A program made the translations under genes and the position numbers. From the NCBI RefSeq assembly GCF_004295485.1, contig NZ_CP036164.1, positions 620,001 to 684,000 on the forward strand: 64,000 bases of DNA, in the 5' to 3' direction. Positions 16,906-25,456 of this stretch are shown piece after piece; the first letter of the stretch is position 1, and every line of letters begins with the position of its first letter. The notes under the pieces are model-generated. The model made no database searches, was not told the origin of the DNA, and worked only from the letters and a program-made list of their open reading frames with translations. This DNA comes from Janibacter limosus. Lineage in GTDB: Bacteria; Actinomycetota; Actinomycetes; Actinomycetales; Dermatophilaceae.

Positions 16906-18380
16906 GCACCGACGCACCGACCTTCCTCGGGATGCCGCCCTTCCCCGAGGCGGCCCACGAGGCGCTGGGCAACGAGCAGCTGCGCCGCAACCTGCACCGG
17001 GCGACGAGCACGATCCGGGACAAGCGGGCCCACGTCATCGACGAGCTCGACGACTGGGAGGGGCTGCGGACCCGGGCGGCTCTCATCAAGGACACGGCGC
17101 TGCACGACCTCGACCGGTACCTCGTCGAGCTCGAGGAGCAGCTGGTCGCACGCGGCGTCACGGTCCACTGGGCCCGCACCGCCGAGGAGGCGTGCGACAT
17201 CGTCGGTGACATCGCGCAGTCGCACGACGTCAGCGAGGTGGTCAAGGTCAAGTCCATGGCCACCCAGGAGATCGAGCTCAACGAGGCGCTCGAGGCGCGG
17301 GGCATCTCCGCCTGGGAGACCGATCTCGCGGAGCTCATCGTCCAGCTCGGGCACGACCTGCCGAGCCACATCCTCGTGCCGGCCATCCACCGCAACCGCA
17401 CCGAGATCCGCGACATCTTCCGTTCCGAGATGGGGCAGGTGGGCCGCGCCGCGCCCGAGGACCTCACCGACGACCCGGCGGAGCTCGCCGAGGCGAGCCG
17501 GCTGCACCTGCGCGAGAAGTTCCTGCGGGCCCGCATGGCGGTGTCCGGGGCCAACTTCGCGGTCGCCGAGACCGGGACCCTCGTCGTCGTCGAGTCCGAG
17601 GGCAACGGCCGGATGTGCCTGACCCTGCCCGAGGTCCTCGTCAGCGTCGTGGGGATCGAGAAGATCGTGCCGACGTGGGACGACCTCGACGTCTTCCTCC
17701 AGCTGCTCCCTCGCTCGAGCACCGGCGAGAGGATGAACCCCTACACCTCGACGTGGTCCGGGGTCACCGAGGGCGACGGCCCGCAGGAGTGCCACGTCGT
17801 GCTGCTCGACAACGGCCGCACCCGCGCGCTCGCCGACGAGGTCGGCCGGCAGGCCCTGCGGTGCATCCGCTGCTCGGCCTGCCTCAACATCTGCCCCGTC
17901 TACGAGCGCACCGGGGGGCACGCCTACGGCTCGGTCTACCCCGGACCGATCGGGGCCATCCTCAACCCCCTGCTGAAGGGGGTGGGGCACGACGAGCAGG
18001 TCGACTCCCTCCCCTTCGCCTCCAGCCTGTGCGGGGCCTGCTACGAGGTCTGCCCGGTCAAGATCGACATCCCGACCGTCCTGGTCGACCTGCGTGCGCA
18101 GGTCGTCGACGCCCACCGTGAGGACCGGCGCCCGCACGCGGAGCCGGCCGTGATGCGGGCCAGCGCGTGGGCCCTGAGCTCCTCGCGTCGGATGGCCCTG
18201 GGGCAACGGGCGAGCGGGCTCGCCGGAGCGGTCCTGGGGCGGGTCAGCCGCCGGACCAACTCGTCCGGACGACAGGTCCTGGGCTGGCTCCCTTCGCCCG
18301 GCTCCGCGTGGACCCGCACCCGGGACCTGCCGGTCCCACCCACAGAATCCTTCCGACGCTGGTGGAAGAGGACCCGATGA
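16902..18380 (+). CDS. lutB: Lactate utilization protein B (4Fe-4S ferredoxin)
   Basis: A 492-residue protein. The N-terminal LUD domain (about 75-300) includes VKVKSMATQEIELNEAL and AETGTLVVVESEGNGRM. Two 4Fe-4S motifs follow: CIRCSACLNICPVY near 320 and CGACYEVCPVKIDIP near 370. The C-terminal 100 residues are basic and poorly conserved. It is the electron-transfer subunit of LutABC and sits in the cytoplasm or at the membrane face. It overlaps both neighbours by 4 nt. Confidence 0.93.
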   Translation: MSTDAPTFLGMPPFPEAAHEALGNEQLRRNLHRATSTIRDKRAHVIDELDDWEGLRTRAALIKDTALHDLDRYLVELEEQLVARGVTVHWARTAEEACDIVGDIAQSHDVSEVVKVKSMATQEIELNEALEARGISAWETDLAELIVQLGHDLPSHILVPAIHRNRTEIRDIFRSEMGQVGRAAPEDLTDDPAELAEASRLHLREKFLRARMAVSGANFAVAETGTLVVVESEGNGRMCLTLPEVLVSVVGIEKIVPTWDDLDVFLQLLPRSSTGERMNPYTSTWSGVTEGDGPQECHVVLLDNGRTRALADEVGRQALRCIRCSACLNICPVYERTGGHAYGSVYPGPIGAILNPLLKGVGHDEQVDSLPFASSLCGACYEVCPVKIDIPTVLVDLRAQVVDAHREDRRPHAEPAVMRASAWALSSSRRMALGQRASGLAGAVLGRVSRRTNSSGRQVLGWLPSPGSAWTRTRDLPVPPTESFRRWWKRTR

Positions 18381-19000
18381 GCGCGCGCGACGAGATCCTG
18401 GCCGCGGTCCGCGAGGCCGTCCGGGACGCCCCCCGTGGCCAGCCACCCGCCCCGCAGCCCACGGTGCCTCCCGTCGACCGGGCGGCGATGCTCGAGCGCT
18501 TCGCCGAGCTCGTCGCGGACTACCGGGCCACCGTCGTCAGGTGCGAGTCCTCGCAGGTGTCCGTTCACGTCCTGAAGGCACTGCGTGACGCGCAGCGGGT
18601 GATCCTGCCCGAGGGGCTGCCCGAGGCCGTCGTCGAGGCCGTCGTCGGGCGGTTGGCCGAGGACGCCGTCGCACGGGACGCGGCCGACCACGGCGAGCTC
18701 GAGGGCTTCGACGCGGTCGTCACCACGTGTGCGGCCGGGATCGCCGCCACGGGGACCGTCGTCCTCGACCACGGTGAGGGCCAGGGCCGCCGGGCCCTGA
18801 CCCTCCTGCCGGACCTGCACGTGTGCATCGTGCGCTCCGGGCAGGTGGTCCCCGACGTGCCCGACGCCGTCCGGCGGCTGGACCCCCAGCGGCCCCAGAC
18901 GTGGATCAGCGGACCGAGCGCCACGAGCGACATCGAGCTCAGCCGCGTCGAAGGCGTGCACGGCCCCCGGACGCTCGTCGTGCTGCTCGTCGGTGACTGA
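18377..19000 (+). CDS. lutC: Lactate utilization protein C
   Basis: A 207-residue LUD-domain protein, third member of the LutABC complex. Conserved parts are the N-terminal ARDEILAAVREAV helix, TTCAAGIAATGTVVLDHGEG near residue 119 and WISGPSATSDIELSRVEGVH near 176. It starts on the ATGA overlap with lutB. Its stop directly abuts the stop of the convergent LCP gene, the two reading TGATCA with no base between. Confidence 0.92.
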   Translation: MSARDEILAAVREAVRDAPRGQPPAPQPTVPPVDRAAMLERFAELVADYRATVVRCESSQVSVHVLKALRDAQRVILPEGLPEAVVEAVVGRLAEDAVARDAADHGELEGFDAVVTTCAAGIAATGTVVLDHGEGQGRRALTLLPDLHVCIVRSGQVVPDVPDAVRRLDPQRPQTWISGPSATSDIELSRVEGVHGPRTLVVLLVGD

Positions 19001-20443
19001 TCAGGAGTCGCTGGGCTGCACCACGACCGGACGGTCCTCGCGCAGGTCGTCGAAGAGCTGCTTGGACTTCGCCTCGTCCCACTGGACCGCGGTGCCGGCG
19101 GGAGTCGGCAGCGCGTTGTTGGAGACCGGGACCGTCACGGAGTACCCGTCGCCCTTGGCGATCGAGCGGAAGGCCCAGAAGGCCCGCGCGGTGCCGAAGA
19201 GCGAGTCGTCCTCACCCACGGTGAGTGCTCCGGCGCTCTTGGTGCCGATGGAGTGCACCTTCCAGGGCTGGAGGACGGTGCTCGGCGTGGCGATCTTGCC
19301 CATGAGGGCACCGAGGAACTGGCGCTGGCGCTTGGCCCGACCCAGGTCGCCCTCCGGGTCGGAGTAGCGGGCACGCACGTAGCCGAGGGCGTTCTTGCCG
19401 TCGAGGACCTGGCAGCCCTTCTTGAGGTTGATGTGCGCCTTCTCGTCGTTCATGTCGTTCTTGACGCAGATGTTGACCCCGTCGACGGAATCGACGACAT
19501 TCGCGAAGCCGCCGAAGCCGATCTCCATGTAGCCGTCGATCTTGAGGCCGGTGCTCTGCTCGATCGTCTGACCCAGCAGCTTGGGCCCGCCGATGCTGAA
19601 GGCCGCGTTGATCTTGTTCATCCCCTGGCCGGGGATCTCCACGTAGGAGTCGCGAGGGATCGACATGAGCGTCGACTTGCCGCTGCCGGTGTGCAGCACG
19701 AGGATCGAGTCGGTGCGTGCGCCTCCGGTGTCGGAGCCGGTACCCAGCCGCTTGCGGTCCTCGGCCGACAGACCGGCGCGCGAGTCGCTGCCCACGAGCA
19801 GCACGTTGCGGCCCTGCCCGCCCTGCGGACGATCGCCATCGGGGGTGGCATCGACCTTGGCGACCTCGTTCCACGCGGAGTTGACCGCCCAGACCATGCT
19901 GCCGCCCCAGAGGAGCGCGAGGACCAGCACGACGGTGAGGAAGGTGCGCATCGGTCGGCGACGACGGCCGGAGGGGCCGCCCGCGTCACGAGGGCGGTCG
20001 GCGGGACGTCGTGGTCCCGACCCTCCGGGTGGAGGGGTGCGGCGCTGCGGCCGCTCCGGCCGGTCAGCGGTCGGGCGCGAAGGGGGAGTGCCGGCCGGCA
20101 TGACCCGCGTGCGGGGCTCCTCGGTGGGCCGGCGACCAGAGGACGAGCGAGGGGCCTGACCCTGGCGAGGGGTCTGACCCTGGCGAGGGGCCTGGTCCTG
20201 GGGGCGGGCCTGGTCCGGGGGGGGGGGGCGCTGCGCCCGGGGGCGCGGGGCCTGCTCGGCGGGGTCGGGACGACGAGGGCGCTGGCGCTTGCCGGTGGGG
20301 ATCGCGCGGGCGTCGTCGCCGCTGCGCGGACCCTTGCGGACGTCGAAGGTCATCGCGTCGTCGTCGGGACGACGGGGTCTGGGGCGTCGGCCGCTGGGGC
20401 GCTCGCCGGCGGGCCGGCCGGGACGGGGGGGACGATCAGGCAT
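19001..20443 (-). CDS. LytR-CpsA-Psr (LCP) family cell wall polymer ligase
   Basis: A 480-residue protein. Residues 1-150 form a cytoplasmic Pro/Arg/Gln-rich tail with repeats of the PRQGQ type, one membrane helix lies near 168-188, and the rest is an extracellular LCP domain. The domain shows VGSDSRAGLS, SIPRDSYVEIPG and YVRARYSDPEGDLGRAKRQ, with the Arg and Asp residues that bind the polyprenyl pyrophosphate. These enzymes attach wall polymers to peptidoglycan, as Rv3267 does for arabinogalactan. The ATG at 20443 is supported by a TATCCT box 7 nt upstream. A run of 12 G on the plus strand (20217-20228) encodes part of the tail. Confidence 0.9.
   Translation of the reverse strand: MPDRPPRPGRPAGERPSGRRPRPRRPDDDAMTFDVRKGPRSGDDARAIPTGKRQRPRRPDPAEQAPRPRAQRPPPPDQARPQDQAPRQGQTPRQGQAPRSSSGRRPTEEPRTRVMPAGTPPSRPTADRPERPQRRTPPPGGSGPRRPADRPRDAGGPSGRRRRPMRTFLTVVLVLALLWGGSMVWAVNSAWNEVAKVDATPDGDRPQGGQGRNVLLVGSDSRAGLSAEDRKRLGTGSDTGGARTDSILVLHTGSGKSTLMSIPRDSYVEIPGQGMNKINAAFSIGGPKLLGQTIEQSTGLKIDGYMEIGFGGFANVVDSVDGVNICVKNDMNDEKAHINLKKGCQVLDGKNALGYVRARYSDPEGDLGRAKRQRQFLGALMGKIATPSTVLQPWKVHSIGTKSAGALTVGEDDSLFGTARAFWAFRSIAKGDGYSVTVPVSNNALPTPAGTAVQWDEAKSKQLFDDLREDRPVVVQPSDS
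20217..20228. repeat. 12-base homopolymeric G tract inside the LCP gene
   Basis: Twelve consecutive G on the plus strand, read as a Pro run in the cytoplasmic tail of the LCP protein. A one-base slip would shift the frame before the membrane helix and abolish the enzyme. Short direct repeats (CTGGCGAGGGG) lie just to the left. Confidence 0.9.
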
Positions 20444-20450
20444 GTCAAGG

Positions 20451-20456
20451 AGGATA
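20451..20456 (-). promoter_or_regulatory. Leaderless -10 box of the LCP gene
   Basis: TATCCT on the minus strand ends 7 nt before the ATG at 20443; there is no ribosome site on that strand. Confidence 0.6.
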
Positions 20457-20523
20457 GGAGCAAAGGCTGGCACCCCGCCGTACGAGAGCGGCGAGTCCCC
20501 GAGGAAGCGACGATGACCTTGTC

Positions 20524-20529
20524 CATACT
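20524..20529 (+). promoter_or_regulatory. Leaderless -10 box of the GT2 gene
   Basis: CATACT ends 6 nt before the GTG at 20536. Confidence 0.45.
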
Positions 20530-20535
20530 GAGGGC

Positions 20536-21516
20536 GTGCCTCCCCGTGTCAGCGTGATCATGCCCGTCCTCAACGAGTCCCGGCACCTCGCCGACTCGGT
20601 GGCGATGGTGCTCGACCAGGACTGGCCCGGCGAGCTGGAGCTCGTGCTGGCCCTCGGCCCCTCGAGCGACGCGACCGACGAGATCGCGGCCCGGCTGAGC
20701 GCCGCCGACCCTCGCGTGCGGACGGTCCCCAACCCCTCGGGGCGCACCCCCGAAGGCCTCAACGCCGCGATCGCTGCATCGACCGGCGAGATCGTCGCCC
20801 GCGTCGACGCGCACGCGGAGATCCCCCGTGACTACCTGCGGGACGCCGTGGCGGTCCTCGAGGAGACCGGCGCGGACAACGTGGGCGGGATCATGGACGC
20901 GGTCGGGGTCAGTGCCCTGGAGCGGGCGATCGCCTGCGCGATGAAGAGCCCGCTCGGGGTGGGCGGCTCCCGCTTCCACGTCGGGGGCACGGCAGGCGAG
21001 TCCGACACGGTCTACCTCGGGGTCTTCCGCAGGGAGGCCCTCGAGCGGGTCGGTGGCTACGACCCGCACTTCGCCCGGGCCCAGGACTGGGAGATGAACC
21101 ACCGCATCCGCACGACGGGTGGGCGCGTGTGGTTCACGCCGGACCTGGTGGTCACCTATCGACCGCGCTCGAGCCTGTCGACGCTCGCCGACCAGTACTT
21201 CAACTACGGCCGGTGGCGCCGCGTCGTCGCGCGCCTCCACCCCGGCACGGCCAACTCCCGGTACCTCGCGCCGCCCACGATGGTGGTGGGCACCGTCGCC
21301 GCGACCCTGGTCGGTCTCGCCTGGCGCCCCGCGTGGCTCGTCCCGGTGGGGTATGCAGCGGGCGTCACCCTCGGTGGATGGGCCATCTCGAAGGGGGAGG
21401 ACCCGGCGGTCCGCGTGCGGGTCCCCGTCGCGATCGCGACGATGCACTGGTCGTGGGGCCTGGGCTTCATCACCTCCCCGTCCCACCTGTCAGCAGGGCT
21501 GTCCACGACGGACTGA
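20536..21516 (+). CDS. Family 2 glycosyltransferase
   Basis: A 326-residue GT-A enzyme. VSVIMPVLNESRHL opens the fold, VARVDAHAEIP near residue 88 holds the metal-binding DxD-like DAH, and RAQDWEMNHRIRTTGG near 180 is the acceptor ED motif. Two hydrophobic stretches near 250-300 probably anchor it to the inner membrane. It resembles succinoglycan-type GT2 enzymes that add a sugar to a lipid-linked chain. It is divergent from an LCP polymer ligase, which fits wall or capsule glycan assembly. Confidence 0.87.
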   Translation: MPPRVSVIMPVLNESRHLADSVAMVLDQDWPGELELVLALGPSSDATDEIAARLSAADPRVRTVPNPSGRTPEGLNAAIAASTGEIVARVDAHAEIPRDYLRDAVAVLEETGADNVGGIMDAVGVSALERAIACAMKSPLGVGGSRFHVGGTAGESDTVYLGVFRREALERVGGYDPHFARAQDWEMNHRIRTTGGRVWFTPDLVVTYRPRSSLSTLADQYFNYGRWRRVVARLHPGTANSRYLAPPTMVVGTVAATLVGLAWRPAWLVPVGYAAGVTLGGWAISKGEDPAVRVRVPVAIATMHWSWGLGFITSPSHLSAGLSTTD

Positions 21517-21534
21517 CCGGTGCACAATCACGGC

Positions 21535-23685
21535 ATGCCGGACCCCCTTCGCCGTCGCTGCCTCACCGCCCTCCTCGGCACCGTGCTCACCGTGTCCCTC
21601 GTCCTGGTGCCGTCGACCGGAGCGCGCGCCGCGACCACGTCGGCAGCAGCCGACCACGCGGTCTCGTCCGCCGCACCCGGTCCGTGGACCTTCAGCGGGG
21701 CCGGGTTCGGCCACGGCGTCGGCATGAGCCAGTACGGCGCGCTCGCGCAGGCGAAGGCCGGTCGCAGCGCGCAGCAGATCCTGGCCTTCTACTACCGGGG
21801 GACGACCTACGACGCCGTACCGGACACCCAGACGATCCGGGTCAACATCGTGCGTGGGCGGACCTCGACGTCCGTCGTGGGCCGGACGCGCTCGAGCGGA
21901 GGTGGCGCCGTGCGGGTGACTGCGGGACAGACGAGCATGCGGGCGGACCCGGGGCAGACGATCTCCATCGGGCGCTCGGGAGCCGCCGTGGTCGCCACGT
22001 GCTCCACGTGCACCCCGACGTCGATCCGCGGCACCTCGATCACCGCGACCTGGGACGAGCAACGCACCGAGCTGTCCGTCTCGGGTCGGCGCTACCGTCA
22101 CGCCCCCTTCGTCATCACGCCGACACCGGGTGCGGCCACGCTCGAAGGGGTCCTGCACCTCCGGCTGGCCGACGAATACCTCGATCAATTGCGCGAGGTG
22201 CCTTGGTCCTGGCCGGCCGCCGCACTCGAGGCTCAGGCGGCCGCCGCCAGGGCCTACGCGGTGCGCAAGGTGTCGGCAGGCGTGCGGGCCGAGTGCGCGT
22301 GCCACGTGCGGGACGGAGTCAGCGACCAGGTCTACGGCCCTGTCCCGCTGGGCGGCGAGGCCACGTACTGGTCGCGTTGGCAGTCGGCGGTGGCAGTCGG
22401 TGGGAGCTCGACGACCGGATACGTGCCTCGGTACCAGGGTCAGGTCATCGAGGCCCTCTACTCGTCGTCCTCGGGCGGCCGCACGGTCAACAACGAGGAC
22501 GTCTGGCCGGGCGCCCCCGTGCCATACCTGCGGGGAGTCGCTGACTCGTGGAGCACCACTGCGGACAACCCTCGACGCACGTGGAGCGCCTCGGTGACCT
22601 CGGCGCGCCTGGCCTCGGCCTTCGGCCTGCCCGACGTCGCGTCGCTCGACCTGTCCGAGCGCACGAGCGCCGGGACCGTCCGGCAGGCCCTCGCGACCTC
22701 GAGCGCCGGGACGACCAGGACCCTGGGTGGCGACGAGATGCGGCGGGCCGTGGGGACCTCGTCAGCGGCCATCCACCGCCCGACCACTCGCGTCGCCGGG
22801 TCCACCCCGCCGGACCTCGCCGCCGCGTCCGCACGCACCGCACCCCTGAGCGCGAGCACCGTCGTCATCGCGAGCAGCTACGAGGCGGATGTCGCGCACC
22901 TTGTCATGGCTCGTCCGTTGGCCGGGTCGCTCCAGGCGCCGCTCCTGCTGAGCGGGCGCAGCCAGCTCACCGCGGCAACCCGCCGTGAGCTGGATCGCCG
23001 CGGCTCGCGGGTCAGGCGCGCCTACCTCGTGGCCGGGGGACCCATGGTTGGCACCCCCGTTGTTGCCGAGCTGCGCGCCCGGGGTATCTCGGTGACGCGT
23101 GTCGGGATGAGCAACAAGGACTACACGTCCGCCGCGATCGTCGACCTCATGGCGCAGGGCGGAACGGTGACGAGGGCGGGCGTGACGACGGCGTCGTCGC
23201 TTCTGGAGGCCAGCGCCTTCTCCGCCGTCGCGGGCCTGCGCCACGAGCCCATCGTGTGGGCCGAGTCGACAGGTGTCGGTCCGAGGAGCACCGCGGCCCT
23301 GATCCGGGCCGGGGCGCGCTCGGTGCGGCTGCTCGGGTCGACGACGAAGGTCCCGCCAGCGGTCGAGGCCGACCTCGTGCGTGACGGCTTCCGCACCTCG
23401 CGCTTCGGGGCCGCCACCTCGTCGCAGGTCTCGGCAGATCTGGCGCACTACTTCCGGCGCAGCTATGCAGGCACGAGCGTCGTCCTGGCGAGGACCTCGT
23501 CAGGCCAGACGAGCGACGCGGCCCTCGCGGCGGGGCTCGGCGCCCCCGTTCTCGTGGTGTCCTCGTCCGCATCGTCCCCGACGACCGGTCTCGTGCAGCG
23601 CAGCCCGCAATGGCCTCTCGTCGTGGCCTTCGGCTCGACCACGAGGGTCACGGCCACAGCCCTCGCCCGGGTCAGGGACGCCTGA
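21535..23685 (+). CDS. Secreted SpoIID/LytB domain protein with cell-wall-binding repeats
   Basis: A 716-residue exported protein with a signal peptide (residues 1-32). Residues 40-400 carry a SpoIID/LytB region: [13 protein letters not shown] at the start, [15 protein letters not shown] near 240 and [15 protein letters not shown] near 315. SpoIID proteins cut glycan strands lacking stem peptides, although many actinobacterial members are untested. The C-terminal 290 residues contain about three cell-wall-binding-2 (PF04122) units, for example [21 protein letters not shown] chose the ATG at 21535 since a CACAAT box ends 6 nt upstream; an in-frame GTG at 21520 is possible. Confidence 0.87.
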   Translation: MPDPLRRRCLTALLGTVLTVSLVLVPSTGARAATTSAAADHAVSSAAPGPWTFSGAGFGHGVGMSQYGALAQAKAGRSAQQILAFYYRGTTYDAVPDTQTIRVNIVRGRTSTSVVGRTRSSGGGAVRVTAGQTSMRADPGQTISIGRSGAAVVATCSTCTPTSIRGTSITATWDEQRTELSVSGRRYRHAPFVITPTPGAATLEGVLHLRLADEYLDQLREVPWSWPAAALEAQAAAARAYAVRKVSAGVRAECACHVRDGVSDQVYGPVPLGGEATYWSRWQSAVAVGGSSTTGYVPRYQGQVIEALYSSSSGGRTVNNEDVWPGAPVPYLRGVADSWSTTADNPRRTWSASVTSARLASAFGLPDVASLDLSERTSAGTVRQALATSSAGTTRTLGGDEMRRAVGTSSAAIHRPTTRVAGSTPPDLAAASARTAPLSASTVVIASSYEADVAHLVMARPLAGSLQAPLLLSGRSQLTAATRRELDRRGSRVRRAYLVAGGPMVGTPVVAELRARGISVTRVGMSNKDYTSAAIVDLMAQGGTVTRAGVTTASSLLEASAFSAVAGLRHEPIVWAESTGVGPRSTAALIRAGARSVRLLGSTTKVPPAVEADLVRDGFRTSRFGAATSSQVSADLAHYFRRSYAGTSVVLARTSSGQTSDAALAAGLGAPVLVVSSSASSPTTGLVQRSPQWPLVVAFGSTTRVTATALARVRDA

Positions 23686-24358
23686 CCGGCGAGGGCTGCG
23701 GATGGCCCGGCGGTGGTCGTCGGTCGAGCTCGACCCGCAGGTCGGCTCCGGTCTTGGCGATGACCTCTTCGGTGGTGATGCCGGGGGCGAGCTCGCGTAG
23801 GACGAGGCCGTCGTCGGTGATGTCGATGACGGCGAGGTCGGTGATGATGCGTTGGACGACGCCCTTGCCGGTCAGGGGCAGCGCGCACTCGCGGACGATC
23901 TTGTGTGATCCGTCCTTGGCGACGTGTTCCATGAGGACGATGACCTTTTTGGCGCCGTGGACGAGGTCCATCGCGCCGCCCATGCCCTTGACCATCTTGC
24001 CGGGGATCATCCAGTTGGCGATGTCGCCGTTCTCGGCGACCTGCATGGCGCCGAGGATCGCGGCGTCGACCTTGCCGCCGCGGATCATGCCGAAGCTGGT
24101 GGCGGAGTCGAAGATGGAGGCGCCCTTGCGCAGGGTGACGGTCTCCTTGCCGGCATTGATCAGGTCGGCGTCGACCGCGTCATCGCTGGGGTAGGCACCG
24201 ACGCCCAGGATCCCGTTCTCCGACTGGAGCACGATCTCGACGTCGTCGGGGACGTAGTTGGGCACGAGGGTCGGCAGGCCGATGCCCAGGTTCACGTAGT
24301 CGCCGTCGGTCAGCTCGCTGGCAGCGCGGGCGGCCATCTCTTCACGGGTGAGTGCCAT
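23672..24358 (-). CDS. scoB: 3-oxoacid CoA-transferase subunit B
   Basis: A 228-residue beta subunit of succinyl-CoA:3-ketoacid CoA-transferase. The catalytic Glu is in [11 protein letters not shown] near residue 46; [12 protein letters not shown] and [15 protein letters not shown] are conserved. Together with subunit A it moves CoA between succinyl-CoA and acetoacetate. AAGGAGG lies 6 nt before the ATG and the subunit A stop is one base away. The gene overlaps the 3-prime end of the convergent SpoIID gene by 14 bp. Confidence 0.92.
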   Translation of the reverse strand: MALTREEMAARAASELTDGDYVNLGIGLPTLVPNYVPDDVEIVLQSENGILGVGAYPSDDAVDADLINAGKETVTLRKGASIFDSATSFGMIRGGKVDAAILGAMQVAENGDIANWMIPGKMVKGMGGAMDLVHGAKKVIVLMEHVAKDGSHKIVRECALPLTGKGVVQRIITDLAVIDITDDGLVLRELAPGITTEEVIAKTGADLRVELDRRPPPGHPQPSPVRRP

Positions 24359-24359
24359 G

Positions 24360-25166
24360 TCAGGCCTCCTTATTGCTCGTGACGGTGCGCTTCTCGATGC
24401 GCTTGTCGGCGGCCTGCTCGGGGGTGAGCTGGACGACGCGGTGCACGTAGATCCCGGGCAGGTGGATCGAGTCCGGGTCGAGCTCGCCCGGCTCGACGAG
24501 CTCCTCGACCTCGGCGATCGTCACGCGACCGGCCATGGCGCACAGGGGGTTGAAGTTGCGGGAGGTGGTGCGGAAGACGAGGTTGCCGTGACGGTCGCCC
24601 TTCCAGGCGCGCACCAGCGCGTAGTCGGTCGCGATGGCTTCTTCGAGGACGAACTCGTGCTCCTCGGTGGTCGTGGTGCCGTCTGCTTCTCGGCTGGCGA
24701 CGGCGAAGGTGCGCGTCTCCTTGGCGGGGGAGGAAAGGGTGACCGCGCCCTGGTCGTCGTAGCGCCAGGGCAGGCCGCCGTCGGCGATCTGGGTGCCGAC
24801 GCCGGTGCGGGTCCAGAAGCCGGCGATGCCGGCTCCGCCGGCCCGTAGCTTCTCGGCGAGGGTGCCCTGGGGCGTCAGCTCGACCTCCAGCTCACCGGAG
24901 AGGTACTGCCGCGCGAACTCCTTGTTCTCCCCGACGTAGGAGGAGACCATCCGTCGGATCTGGCCTCCGACGAGCAGGACGCCCAGGCCCCAGTCGTCCA
25001 CGCCGCAGTTGTTGGAGACGCACTCGAGGTCACGCACCCCCTTCGTCTGGAGTTGCGCGATGAGCACGCTCGGGATGCCGCACAACCCGAACCCGCCCAC
25101 CGCCAGGGTTGCGCCGTCGGGGATGTCCGCGACGGCCTCGGCTGGGGTGGTGACGACCTTGTCCAT
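24360..25166 (-). CDS. scoA: 3-oxoacid CoA-transferase subunit A
   Basis: A 268-residue alpha subunit. [13 protein letters not shown] near residue 24 forms the CoA-binding glycine loop, [12 protein letters not shown] follows, and the domain closes with [20 protein letters not shown] near 210. The B subunit supplies the catalytic Glu. The ATG is 6 nt after a TACGGT -10 box, giving a leaderless scoAB message. Close to the hydroxybutyryl-CoA dehydrogenase gene, consistent with acetoacetate use. Confidence 0.92.
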   Translation of the reverse strand: MDKVVTTPAEAVADIPDGATLAVGGFGLCGIPSVLIAQLQTKGVRDLECVSNNCGVDDWGLGVLLVGGQIRRMVSSYVGENKEFARQYLSGELEVELTPQGTLAEKLRAGGAGIAGFWTRTGVGTQIADGGLPWRYDDQGAVTLSSPAKETRTFAVASREADGTTTTEEHEFVLEEAIATDYALVRAWKGDRHGNLVFRTTSRNFNPLCAMAGRVTIAEVEELVEPGELDPDSIHLPGIYVHRVVQLTPEQAADKRIEKRTVTSNKEA

Positions 25167-25172
25167 GCCGCC

Positions 25173-25178
25173 ACCGTA
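25173..25178 (-). promoter_or_regulatory. Leaderless -10 box of scoAB
   Basis: TACGGT on the minus strand ends 6 nt before the ATG at 25166. Confidence 0.5.
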
Positions 25179-25456
25179 TCCGTCAGGACCACCCCGGCGA
25201 GTGTGGGGGCAGGACATGAACCAGGCAGCCACGCGGGTGCGGACGACACAGCCCGGACGCGTGGTGCGCGTCGGGCACTTGGCAGCAGGAGTGAATTACA
25301 GGGACGTAACTACCCCCGTGGGGCTGGCGTGTCAGGTGTGACTCGTGGAATAAGAGTGACTGGTTGTGATGGCTGGGAGCACTGTGGCAAGTGTGACGAG
25401 ACCGAGCAGCCACCCCTGATCGGGTCCCCTGCCCGCGTCCACACAAGGAGCCTCGC

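Noticed and set aside
25167..25456. c-di-AMP (ydaO) riboswitch before the peptidoglycan-binding gene
   Set aside because: Gene context invited it, but the conserved ydaO core sequences are not present in the 290-bp leader; only the AAGGAG ribosome site is clear.
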